Source: Mycolicibacterium setense
GTDB lineage: Bacteria; Actinomycetota; Actinomycetes; Mycobacteriales; Mycobacteriaceae
NCBI RefSeq assembly: GCF_000805385.1
Contig: NZ_JTJW01000003.1
Coordinates: 186,001-250,000 of the forward strand
Length of the DNA stretch: 64,000 nt
Direction of reading: 5' to 3'
Positions within the stretch are counted from its first letter, which is position 1; every line of letters starts with the position of its first letter. The translations under genes were made by a program, and so were the position numbers. Positions 33,638 to 41,476 of the stretch are shown here, piece after piece. The notes under the pieces were generated by a model. The model was not told the origin of the DNA. It saw nothing but the letters and a program-made list of their open reading frames with translations, and did no database searches.

Positions 33638-35391
33638 CAGCCGCAAATCCGCTCGGGCTCAGTGCCGAACAACTCGCAGCACTTGAACCAGGTATTCGGC
33701 TGGTGGAAGCAGGGCCAGGATCGGGTAAGACTCGCACAGTTGTAGGTCGTCTGCGCCGACACTTCGAAACTGGTCGCCGCGTAGCGATGTTGTCTTTCAC
33801 AAATGCTGCGGTTGACGTTGCACGATTGAGGTGTCGAGATGTTCCGCTACTGCTCGAACCTCCGAACTTCGTAGGGACTTTTGACTCGTTCTTTCGCCGG
33901 TATGTGGTGACGCCAGCGATCATGCGGGATACAGGGAAGCGACCGAGCTACCTGACATCATGGGACGACCTACGGGCAGCAATGGCTGTCGTTCGACCTC
34001 AATCTGGTGCTGCGATACGGCTCACGCGGTTCGTTCAGCGAGACGGAGTATGGGTCGTAGATGAGGCGAAGCTCAGTAGAACCGAACGGAGTACATGGGA
34101 CAAGCTGACGCCTTGGTCGCGAAACAACTTGAACCAGATCGGCCATGCGCGCATCTCCTCCCTGCACCGCGCCCACATTCTTGACACAAACGCTGCCCGC
34201 CAACGTGCTTTGGAGATCTTGGACTCACCGCAATCGCCGCTTCCAGAGCTCGCAAGGCGGTTCAGCGAGATCATCATCGATGAGTTTCAAGATTGCGACG
34301 AACTCGAGCATAGAATCGTCGCACGCCTCAAGGAGGCTGGCATCCATGTCGTCGCCGTTGCGGACCCGGATCAGGCAATATATGAGTTCCGCCAGGCTAA
34401 TTCAGCTCTGTATGAGCGGTACCGTGCCAGCATCGCCCCGGATCAGCGGGCGGCTCTAACCACCTGTTACAGATCCACTCCCGTGATCTGTTCTCTGGTT
34501 AATGACCTGCGCATCGTAGGAACCGGTGAAATAACACCGGACCCCGAGCACTTCGGCGGCCCGGACGCCGTCCACGTCGTAGTCGGATCGGGCATCCGCG
34601 CTGGAGCGGCGGGGTTCAAGATCCTCCGCCAAACAGGCGTATCGCTATCGAAGACGCGTGTCATCGCCCACCGTAGATCCGACGCACGCGCATTGTTGCG
34701 TGCCGGCAAGGAGCCGCCGCATGGCACTTCCCAGATCGAGCCTCTCCTAGTTGCCCTAGCTGATCTGCGGTCCAGATTGGATCCGAGAGGACGATTGCGA
34801 GCCATCCGGAATGTTGAGGCATACCTACTCAATCAGTTCGACTGGCCAGACGAACCACGTTCGGAGGGCAGGGCGGAGCAACTAGACCTTCTTGGCATTA
34901 CGCCGGAACAGCTTCGTGTACTGGCGAGTCAACTGCTGAAATCTTCGCAAGACTGGGGCGACATTGCATCGTGCAAGACCTCCATCCGTACGATTGTCGA
35001 AGGTATGGCACGAGACTCACCGATCGGACTCATCCCGCGTCTCGGTAGTCGGTTGACGGTACCGAATAAGGTTTGGCAGTTCTGGGTGAGCAGGACTGAA
35101 GGGGCGTTCGCAGAAGCGCCGGCCGACTCGCTTCGTTGGGGGCATGTACACGGAGTCAAGGGCGATGAATTTGAGGGGGTGATCTTTGCGCTCCCGTCGA
35201 CGATGGCTGGATCTACCCATGTTCTCGACGACTGGAGAAATGGTGCGAACACGGAGCAACGGAGGGTTCTTTACGTCGGAGTTAGCCGAGCGATGAGAGT
35301 GCTCGTAATGGTTGTCCCGCCCGCACGACGAAGCGACCTGGAATACGTCCTCACAACAGGCGGGATCCGCTACACGGTGACTGTCGCATAA
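33634..35391 (+). CDS. gajB: UvrD/Rep-like superfamily 1 helicase (Gabija GajB-like)
   Basis: A 585-residue SF1A helicase with every core motif. I EAGPGSGKT (25-33), Ia LSFTNAAVD, II IIIDEFQDCD (213-222), III ADPDQAIYEFR (243-253), IV CYRST with Arg280, V HGVKGDEFEGV (506-516) and VI YVGVSRA (547-553). It is somewhat longer than the roughly 500 residues usual for GajB. Translation is coupled to the OLD nuclease through ATGA. In Gabija, GajB binds DNA ends or termini and activates GajA. Composition is more A+T-rich than the surroundings, consistent with horizontal acquisition. Confidence 0.87.
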   Translation: MTAANPLGLSAEQLAALEPGIRLVEAGPGSGKTRTVVGRLRRHFETGRRVAMLSFTNAAVDVARLRCRDVPLLLEPPNFVGTFDSFFRRYVVTPAIMRDTGKRPSYLTSWDDLRAAMAVVRPQSGAAIRLTRFVQRDGVWVVDEAKLSRTERSTWDKLTPWSRNNLNQIGHARISSLHRAHILDTNAARQRALEILDSPQSPLPELARRFSEIIIDEFQDCDELEHRIVARLKEAGIHVVAVADPDQAIYEFRQANSALYERYRASIAPDQRAALTTCYRSTPVICSLVNDLRIVGTGEITPDPEHFGGPDAVHVVVGSGIRAGAAGFKILRQTGVSLSKTRVIAHRRSDARALLRAGKEPPHGTSQIEPLLVALADLRSRLDPRGRLRAIRNVEAYLLNQFDWPDEPRSEGRAEQLDLLGITPEQLRVLASQLLKSSQDWGDIASCKTSIRTIVEGMARDSPIGLIPRLGSRLTVPNKVWQFWVSRTEGAFAEAPADSLRWGHVHGVKGDEFEGVIFALPSTMAGSTHVLDDWRNGANTEQRRVLYVGVSRAMRVLVMVVPPARRSDLEYVLTTGGIRYTVTVA

Positions 35392-35718
35392 GCGGGTGAC
35401 CGCGCTTTTTGTGCACAGTCCGCACCGGTAGGGTGCTCGCCCACGAGCGGGTTCGCGGGCGATGGAGTGGCAGCTAATGCGGAGTCAGCGACATCGGCGG
35501 TGACAGTGGTGTGGATCAGGCAAGCGTGATACGAATCCCTGTGTGCCGAAGGAGCTTGGCGTGGTCTGCAGAACGCTAGGAAAGCACCCCGTTCGCGCGA
35601 CGGTCTCCGTGGGTGCATAGCGTTATCCGTAGTCTGAAAGAACCTGCGGGCACGGTGTTCCTGGGTAGACGACCAGGTCGAGAGATTCAACTGCGCTTGT
35701 GTGATCCCGCGGAGGCTG
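35392..35718. other. Spacer between convergent island genes
   Basis: No supported gene; a minus-strand frame at 35370-35690 has no protein-like character and overlaps the helicase end. A weak hairpin (TCGCCC, 14-nt loop, GGGCGA near 35438-35463) may act as terminator for the helicase gene. Confidence 0.35.
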
Positions 35719-36405
35719 TCATTGCCGCGGCCGGGTATAGAAGTAGGTCTCCGTGGGCTGCGGCACCATGACGTCTTCGGCTTTGCCAGTGGCCGGGTAT
35801 AAGGAAAGGGGCGCGCCTGCCTCTAGAACTTCGAATCCGCCGCCCATGTAGAACTGACGTAGATGGTGTCGATGTGAATCGAACTGTCCGTACAGCATGG
35901 TCACGCCGTCTACACCCCCGATCCGGACCGCTTCACGCAATAGCCGCCGCCCATGGCCGCGGTTTTGCTGATCAGGGTGCACTGCGATGACATGGATTTT
36001 TGCCATAGACAGTGCTGTCGCCGTGAGGTTCACGAAAGCGGGAGAGGAGAGCAGGCTGTCAGGATCCGGCAGGTCTTCTAGTGTGATCCGTTCGTTTAGC
36101 ATGCTCCACAATCGTCCGTGTGGACCCATCACCAGGATGCCGATCGGTTCCTCCGAGAGTCGGAGTACTCGTACGCTCATTCGTGCGAGGTACCACTGGC
36201 TGCCCGGTAAATCCATTAGCGTCCGTAGATTCTTCCGACGTGATTTTGCAGTAGCTATCCCTAGAAGACCGTCAGTCAGCCCGCGGGTAAGCAGGCCGGT
36301 CTCATCCGCGGGATCGGAGCTATGCACACCTGCCAATTGGTACCAATACGGAAGCATCCGTAGATCCGATTCTCTCGGCGCGTCCATCTTCAAGCGTTGC
36401 CCCAC
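35719..36405 (-). CDS. GNAT-family N-acetyltransferase in the accessory island
   Basis: A 228-residue protein. The C-terminal half holds a GNAT acetyl-CoA site: IHVIAVHPDQQNRGHGRRLLREAV near residues 130-155, then FYMGGGFEVLEAG. The N-terminal half (LPYWYQLAGVHSSDP, LRTLMDLPGSQWYLARMSV) is unassigned. The GTG at 36405 follows AAAGGGGA with good spacing; an upstream frame reaches 36429. It converges on the Gabija-like pair. No antitoxin-like small gene precedes it, so a GNAT toxin role is not supported. Its target is unknown. Confidence 0.72.
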   Translation of the reverse strand: MGQRLKMDAPRESDLRMLPYWYQLAGVHSSDPADETGLLTRGLTDGLLGIATAKSRRKNLRTLMDLPGSQWYLARMSVRVLRLSEEPIGILVMGPHGRLWSMLNERITLEDLPDPDSLLSSPAFVNLTATALSMAKIHVIAVHPDQQNRGHGRRLLREAVRIGGVDGVTMLYGQFDSHRHHLRQFYMGGGFEVLEAGAPLSLYPATGKAEDVMVPQPTETYFYTRPRQ

Positions 36406-36810
36406 CGCGCTTCCCCTTTCTTGACCCAAGCCTGATCATCGCAAGTGGCTCCGACAAAACGTGCTGGCTGATGAACACCTGCGTTGTTTTCTTCAGCCTC
36501 TGCAAAGCATCGCGTTGTCAAGTGTGTTGACTGCGCCAAGCCCTACGCCGCCGCCAAGCCTGCTTTCTCGATCGGAGCTCGGCTAGAAACCTCTGCTGCG
36601 ATGAGTGGCCTCGATGTATTCCTGCGCAGCAAGGGCTGATGTGCCACCCGTACTTGGGTGTGCGGCCTCGTTTGGCGAATCGCGCATCAGAACTCCGCGA
36701 CATCCATGCAGTGAAGTCGCCACCTGCGAGAATGGAGATGCGGCATGCGCGCGGCCCGGAATTGGCGTCCAGGCCTAACAGGAAACGACACGGTTACGGA
36801 ATTCACCGTC
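36406..36810. other. Non-coding or decayed DNA inside the island
   Basis: No intact gene. Short frames on both strands (for example 36518-36703 and 36639-36887) lack recognisable domains and overlap each other. Composition stays lower in GC. Given the TniQ stub just downstream, this may be eroded mobile-element DNA, but I can name no other remnant in it. Confidence 0.35.
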
Positions 36811-36918
36811 ATGTCTCGGCATCTCCCCCAGACGAGAAGGGACGGACCGCGTACATTCCCACTACGGACCGAACCTCTGCCGGGTGAGTCGCTGTACTCC
36901 TGGTTACAGGCCAATTAG
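36811..36918 (+). pseudogene. tniQ: N-terminal stub of a TniQ-family transposition protein
   Basis: A 35-codon frame from an ATG ends at TAG. Its last part, RTEPLPGESLYSWLQAN, matches the conserved N-terminus of TniQ/TnsD target-selector proteins, where PLPGESLxSWL is diagnostic. Full-length TniQ has several hundred residues including zinc-binding motifs; nothing downstream continues it in any frame. It marks the island's right edge, about 60 bp before the next host-type gene. Mobilisation by a Tn7/Tn5053-like element is inferred. Confidence 0.6.
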
Positions 36919-36976
36919 TCCGGCAAGACCGTCGAGGCGGCACCCTCGCAGCCGAATGAACCGACTGTCCAGGCGG

Positions 36977-37525
36977 TTAGTCAGTTTCGCGCAGTGTGCC
37001 GCGAAAGATGCGTTCTGGCCGTCCCGCCTGCTGCCATTTGTCGTAGGCCCGTTCCATGTGGCCGTACACGCGTGTGATCTCGATGCCGCTGCGTCGGGTG
37101 AGTGCGAAGTGGACGAGCTGGGTCGGCTGGATAAAACCCTCGCGGAATGGGACATCAATGCCCGGCAACGGGGCGGTTCGTTCAGAAGTGTCTTCTTGAG
37201 GGGGGATTGCGACCCAGGTGCCTTCGAAGGCGCGGCGAAAGGTTTCACCGATGTAATAGACGAAACGCATGGTGCGGTGGACGTTCTCGTCACCGGTGTA
37301 GGCGGCGCGGTTGCTGTCGTACAGGTCAGTCAGCTTGGCTTCGGCCACAGCGAGGCTGTCCTTGGTGAACATGCTGTCGCGCACCTCTGGCAGGTCATCG
37401 ATGGGGAATTCGGTACCCATCGCGGCGTCCTGCAGCTTGAGCCAGCCTTGGAACTTGTCATCATCCTGGGCGTCGCGAAACGCTTTGGTCAGCTGGATCG
37501 GTGCGTAGTCGAATGTGCTGCCCAT
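36977..37525 (-). CDS. Hypothetical protein downstream of the PGRS-glycosidase gene
   Basis: A soluble 182-residue protein without signal peptide or membrane helix. It is rich in aromatic and charged residues (AYTGDENVHRTMRFVYYIGETFRRAFEG, IEITRVYGHMERAYDKW). No family is recognised. The ATG lies 12 bp after the stop of the 955-residue PGRS-glycosidase gene, so it is probably the second gene of that operon. It is the first host-type gene at the island's right edge. Confidence 0.7.
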   Translation of the reverse strand: MGSTFDYAPIQLTKAFRDAQDDDKFQGWLKLQDAAMGTEFPIDDLPEVRDSMFTKDSLAVAEAKLTDLYDSNRAAYTGDENVHRTMRFVYYIGETFRRAFEGTWVAIPPQEDTSERTAPLPGIDVPFREGFIQPTQLVHFALTRRSGIEITRVYGHMERAYDKWQQAGRPERIFRGTLRETD

Positions 37526-37537
37526 GTGGTTTGACCC

Positions 37538-40405
37538 TCACATCGAGATCAGGGCCCCGGCCCCGGTCGCCTTCCCGGTGACGGTCACGGTGATGACGGT
37601 TGCGCCCGGATCCGATGCGATGACGAGTTTGGGGTCGTTCGGGGCGGAGACGACGTGTCCACCGGTGACGACGACCTCATAGCCGTCCGGATATTGGACG
37701 GCGGGTGTCGAGATGGTGGTCTGCGAGCCCGCGGCGAAGGTGCCCGATCCGTCGACTCTCTCGGTGGAGTAGGTGAAACTGAATTTCCCGTCGTCGCTGA
37801 CCGTCCAACCCTGCGGGGTCCCCGAGACCACCTGCGGGTACGGCTTGGAGAGCACCTGGAGGTTGCTCGTGTTGACGTTGTCGCCGGTCGGTGGCAATGA
37901 CGGGTCGTAGACCAAGGATTGGTCACTCGGGCTGGCACTGCTGGTGATCTCGCCGATACCCGAGTATGCCCAGTCCGCCCAACCGATCTGCTTCGCGTTG
38001 GCGGCTTGGGTTTCGGCAGCGAGCGCGGCCGGGTCGCTGGTGGCCCCGAATTCGCCCATGAAGGCGGGCATTTCGTTGGCGGCGGCGTAGATGGCGGCGC
38101 GCCGCGCGAGGATCGGTCCGACGATGGCACTCATATTGATGCCGGCCACGTTGCCGTATCCGTGGTACTCCAAGACTGTGTTCGGATCCGAGATCGTGCC
38201 AAGTAGCACGGGCTGGCCGAAGAGGATGGCACTGATCTCGTCGACCGCCGGGCTCGCCGGTGAGATGAACACCGGAGTGTTCGGGTCGACCGACCGGATG
38301 GCGGCAATGGTCTGGTTGTACATCGGCGTGAGCTGCTGCTTGCCGAAGAAAGAGCCGTTGAGAAGCGTTGCCAGCCAACCGGACCCGACCCATGGCTCGT
38401 TGATGATGTTGTAGCCGATGACGTCGGGATTGTCGCCGAAGTAGCTGGCAACGGCCTGCCAGCTCTGTGCGTAGTGGTTCTGCAGTCCAACCCCATCGGG
38501 TGCGTCGGAGTTGGCCCAGAACGCATCCCAGGCGTGGTTCTGGGCGGGGCTCAGGTAGTAGTTGACGACGAATTGGCCCAGAAGTGCGCCCAAGTCGGGG
38601 TTGGGCAGCCCGCCGGTCTGGGTTGCCCAATCCGGGGCGCCTTCGCCGTGGAGCTCGGTGCTGTAGAGATCCTGGTGCATATCGATGAAGGTGTAGATGC
38701 CGTGGTCACTCAGGGTCTGCACGGTCTGGTCGATTCCGGCCAGGTACTCCGTGTCGATCACACCGGGCTCGGGTTCGACTGCCGCCCAATTGATTCCCAG
38801 CCGCACCACGTTGAACCCGTTGTCCGCCAGGAATTGTGCGTCGTCGTCACTGAAACCCATTGCCGAAGGGTCATACGGCGCAACCTTGTAGACCACGTTG
38901 ACCCCGTGCATCATCACGACTTGACCGTCACTGTTGGTGAACCAGGTGCCAGTGGTGGACAGCTTGTCGGTGACGCCTGTGCTTGGCGGCGCTCCGGCGA
39001 TGGTGCCGAACTTTCCGACGTCGCCGTGGGTGCCGAAGATTCCCGCGATGCCGCCCGCGCCACCGAGGGCGACCAGGCCGGTCGCCGCGCCTCCGACGCC
39101 GCTGTCGCCGGCATCGCCGCCGGCGCCGCCGATGCCGAAGAACTTCGAGCCGTTGCCTCCGTCACCGCCGATACCGCCGACCGCACCGTCGCCCCCATCA
39201 CCACCGTCGCCGCCGAGACCGAAGAACAGCCCCCGTCCGTCACCGCCGAAACCTCCCGCGCCTCCGCGCGCGCCAGAGGTGCCCGAGCTGCCGTTCCCGC
39301 CGAGGCCACCGATGCCCATCAGTAGTCCACCCGCGCCTCCCGCGCCACCGGCAGCGCCGGCGCCTCCCATGCCGCCGGTTCCGCCGTTGCCGAGCAGTCC
39401 GGCAGCACCTCCGGCTCCGCCGGTCTGACCTGCCTCGGTGCTGTGCCAGCCCGCGCCGCCGTCGCCCAACAACCAACCGCCGGCGCCGCCGTCCGGGTTT
39501 TCGGCGGTGCCCGCCGCGCCATTGCCGATCACGTAGGACCCGGCCGCGGTGTTGACGAAACCATCGACCACCTGACCGATCGGGCTGACGATCCACGCTT
39601 GGGCCGCGTCATGGATGGGGTCGTACAAGGAGGCCCCGACCACGGCTGCTGGCGATGAAGCCTGCTGCCCGACGATCTTCGGCTCCGCCGCGACGGTCCT
39701 GCGGGTGGCCACACCGAGCGCTGCCCAGGTCAATGGATTCGAATCCTGCGGTGTGGTGGGGTGTTTGACCGGCGCCACCTCACCGAGGCCCAACAACACG
39801 CTGGTGGTGGCGATCGCATTCACGACCGGGTTGGCCGGTGCCGGTGCCGGTGCCTGACGTGTCGTCGCGGGCAGGCGTGTTGGTTCGGTGACGCGCGGTG
39901 TCACGGCCAGTGTTCTTGTCGGCCGAGGGGTTGGGCTCGCCGGATCGGTCTTCTGAGGCGCTGCCCAGGAACTCTGTGACAGCGTGGGTGTGGCCCGCTC
40001 AACCGATGGGGGCGACGAGACGTCGTCGGCGGTCGTGGTCACAGCGCGCTTGGTGGTGGACTTCTTGACCGGGGTTGTGTGACCCGGACCGTCACCGTGC
40101 CTTCGGTTGCGTTGGCGGGCAGATGAGCCGGCGCTCGTCGTCGTCGCCGCGGCGCCTTCCACGGTTGCGGTGTCCGAGCGCGCGGTGGATGTGGGTGCTC
40201 TCGGCGACCTCACCTTGCGGTTCGGGCCGAAGTCCTTGGACCCCGCCCGGGCACTCGACTCACTTTTGGCGGGCCCACTGGTGGGGCTGCCGGGGGAGTC
40301 GCCAGTGTCTGCGGACGCCACCCAACTGCCAGAAGCCAGCACGGCGCCGATCCCCAGCGCGACCGCCAGCCCCCCGACACGACCCACATACGCCGATGCG
40401 TTCAT
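37538..40405 (-). CDS. Secreted PGRS-repeat protein fused to an endoglycoceramidase-like GH5 glycosidase
   Basis: A 955-residue exported protein. Signal peptide 1-32 (cleavage near VASADT). Ser/Thr/Pro/Ala-rich spacer about 33-200. PE_PGRS-like junction about 260-320 (YVIGNGAAGTAENPDGGAGGW) and GGxGG repeats to about 470, without any PE domain. GH5 catalytic domain about 485-850: HGVNVVYKVAPYD, DMHQDLYS (575-582), acid/base Glu670 in NIINEPW and nucleophile Glu785 in FMGEFGATSD. A C-terminal beta-sandwich follows (about 855-955). The HQDxYS pattern is that of endoglycoceramidases, which cleave glycans from glycosphingolipids. The substrate in a mycobacterium is unknown. All catalytic residues are present, so it is probably active at the cell surface. 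Confidence 0.88.
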   Translation of the reverse strand: MNASAYVGRVGGLAVALGIGAVLASGSWVASADTGDSPGSPTSGPAKSESSARAGSKDFGPNRKVRSPRAPTSTARSDTATVEGAAATTTSAGSSARQRNRRHGDGPGHTTPVKKSTTKRAVTTTADDVSSPPSVERATPTLSQSSWAAPQKTDPASPTPRPTRTLAVTPRVTEPTRLPATTRQAPAPAPANPVVNAIATTSVLLGLGEVAPVKHPTTPQDSNPLTWAALGVATRRTVAAEPKIVGQQASSPAAVVGASLYDPIHDAAQAWIVSPIGQVVDGFVNTAAGSYVIGNGAAGTAENPDGGAGGWLLGDGGAGWHSTEAGQTGGAGGAAGLLGNGGTGGMGGAGAAGGAGGAGGLLMGIGGLGGNGSSGTSGARGGAGGFGGDGRGLFFGLGGDGGDGGDGAVGGIGGDGGNGSKFFGIGGAGGDAGDSGVGGAATGLVALGGAGGIAGIFGTHGDVGKFGTIAGAPPSTGVTDKLSTTGTWFTNSDGQVVMMHGVNVVYKVAPYDPSAMGFSDDDAQFLADNGFNVVRLGINWAAVEPEPGVIDTEYLAGIDQTVQTLSDHGIYTFIDMHQDLYSTELHGEGAPDWATQTGGLPNPDLGALLGQFVVNYYLSPAQNHAWDAFWANSDAPDGVGLQNHYAQSWQAVASYFGDNPDVIGYNIINEPWVGSGWLATLLNGSFFGKQQLTPMYNQTIAAIRSVDPNTPVFISPASPAVDEISAILFGQPVLLGTISDPNTVLEYHGYGNVAGINMSAIVGPILARRAAIYAAANEMPAFMGEFGATSDPAALAAETQAANAKQIGWADWAYSGIGEITSSASPSDQSLVYDPSLPPTGDNVNTSNLQVLSKPYPQVVSGTPQGWTVSDDGKFSFTYSTERVDGSGTFAAGSQTTISTPAVQYPDGYEVVVTGGHVVSAPNDPKLVIASDPGATVITVTVTGKATGAGALISM

Positions 40406-40471
40406 GGGCTCATCCCTACACGACGCGCGCTGCTCGCACGGCCGAATTACGGGGAACCGGTGTGGACTTCG

Positions 40472-41350
40472 CTACCCGCCGTCGACCCACTGCTCATAGA
40501 ACGGCGGCATCTCGGAAGCCCGCCCGGTGAACTCCGGGGTGCGTTTGTCGAGGAAGGCGCGCACGCCGTCGTGACCGTCGCCGATGCTGGTGTAGAACAT
40601 CGCCAACGAGTCCACCCGGTGTGCGTCGACCGGGTGCGGTTCGGCCGAATTCCGGTACAGCATCTGCCGCATCAGGGCGACCGAGACCGGTGAGCGGTGC
40701 CGGGTCCACGCGTCGGCAAGCGCCCGCGCCTCGGCGATCAGGGCGTCCGGCTCGTGGACGGCCTGCGTAAGCCCGATCTCGCGGGCGGCGTCCGCGGTGA
40801 GGATGTCGGAGCGGTACACCAGGTCCAAAGCCGCTGGCATGCCCACGATTCTGGGCAGGAACCAGGTGGAGCACGCTTCCGGGGTGATGCCGAGCTTTCC
40901 GAACACCAGCCCGAAGCGGGCCTTCGTGGACATCAGCCGGGCGTCCATGGCCAGCGTCATCGTCGCGCCGATCCCCACCGCGGCCCCGTTGATGGCGGCG
41001 ATGACGGGCTTGCGGCACGCGTAGATGGCCAGGGTCACCCGGCCACCGGTGTCCCGTACCCGCCGCAGCTCGGGATCGTCGAGGTCGGCCATGTCGGCCA
41101 GGCTCGGCGACTTCGACTCGTCGAGGCCGAACACGTTGCCTTCGCTCGACAGGTCCATGCCGGCGCAGAACGCCCGGCCCTCGCCGGTCACGATGACGGC
41201 GCGTACCGCGTCGTCGTCGTTGACCGCGACGAAGGTCTGCTCCAACTCCTCGGCCATCTCGACGGTGAAGGCGTTGAGGTTGTCCGGGCGATCGAGGACG
41301 ACGGTGAGGATCCCGTCGTCGAGCTCATGCCGGATCGTCGTGAAGTCCAC
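40472..41350 (-). CDS. Enoyl-CoA hydratase/isomerase family protein
   Basis: A 292-residue crotonase-fold enzyme. The oxyanion-hole segments are GRAFCAGMDLSSEG and INGAAVGIGATMTLAMDARLMS. KARFGLVFGKLGITPEACSTWFLPRIVG places the usual Glu of the second catalytic position. It could hydrate or isomerise acyl-CoA intermediates; the substrate is unknown. The GTG at 41350 has GAGGAGGAG upstream. It diverges from an amidase gene over a 126-bp spacer. Confidence 0.9.
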   Translation of the reverse strand: MDFTTIRHELDDGILTVVLDRPDNLNAFTVEMAEELEQTFVAVNDDDAVRAVIVTGEGRAFCAGMDLSSEGNVFGLDESKSPSLADMADLDDPELRRVRDTGGRVTLAIYACRKPVIAAINGAAVGIGATMTLAMDARLMSTKARFGLVFGKLGITPEACSTWFLPRIVGMPAALDLVYRSDILTADAAREIGLTQAVHEPDALIAEARALADAWTRHRSPVSVALMRQMLYRNSAEPHPVDAHRVDSLAMFYTSIGDGHDGVRAFLDKRTPEFTGRASEMPPFYEQWVDGG

Positions 41351-41430
41351 GGATGCTCCTCCTCGGGTCGGTTGGTACTCAGCTTGCCCAAGTCGGATTG
41401 CTCGGCGGCAACGGCCCCCGCGTTGCTCAC

Positions 41431-41446
41431 CGGTGGTACACCACCG
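41431..41446. promoter_or_regulatory. Inverted repeat in the enoyl-CoA hydratase/amidase spacer
   Basis: CGGTGGT-AC-ACCACCG, 7-bp arms, about 20-35 bp upstream of the amidase -10 box. It is followed by the direct repeat GGTCTAC (41452 and 41461). Regulator unknown. Confidence 0.45.
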
Positions 41447-41464
41447 CGCAAGGTCTACGGGGTC

Positions 41465-41470
41465 TACCTT
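41465..41470 (+). promoter_or_regulatory. -10 box of the amidase gene, leaderless start
   Basis: TACCTT followed by TTTGGA and the ATG at 41477. Confidence 0.55.
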
Positions 41471-41476
41471 TTTGGA

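Noticed and set aside
35438..35463. Hairpin as intrinsic terminator of the helicase gene
   Set aside because: Only six paired bases around a long loop and no T run; kept only as a remark.
35370..35690. Possible 106-residue minus-strand gene between helicase and GNAT
   Set aside because: It overlaps the helicase end and has random-looking composition without a plausible start signal.
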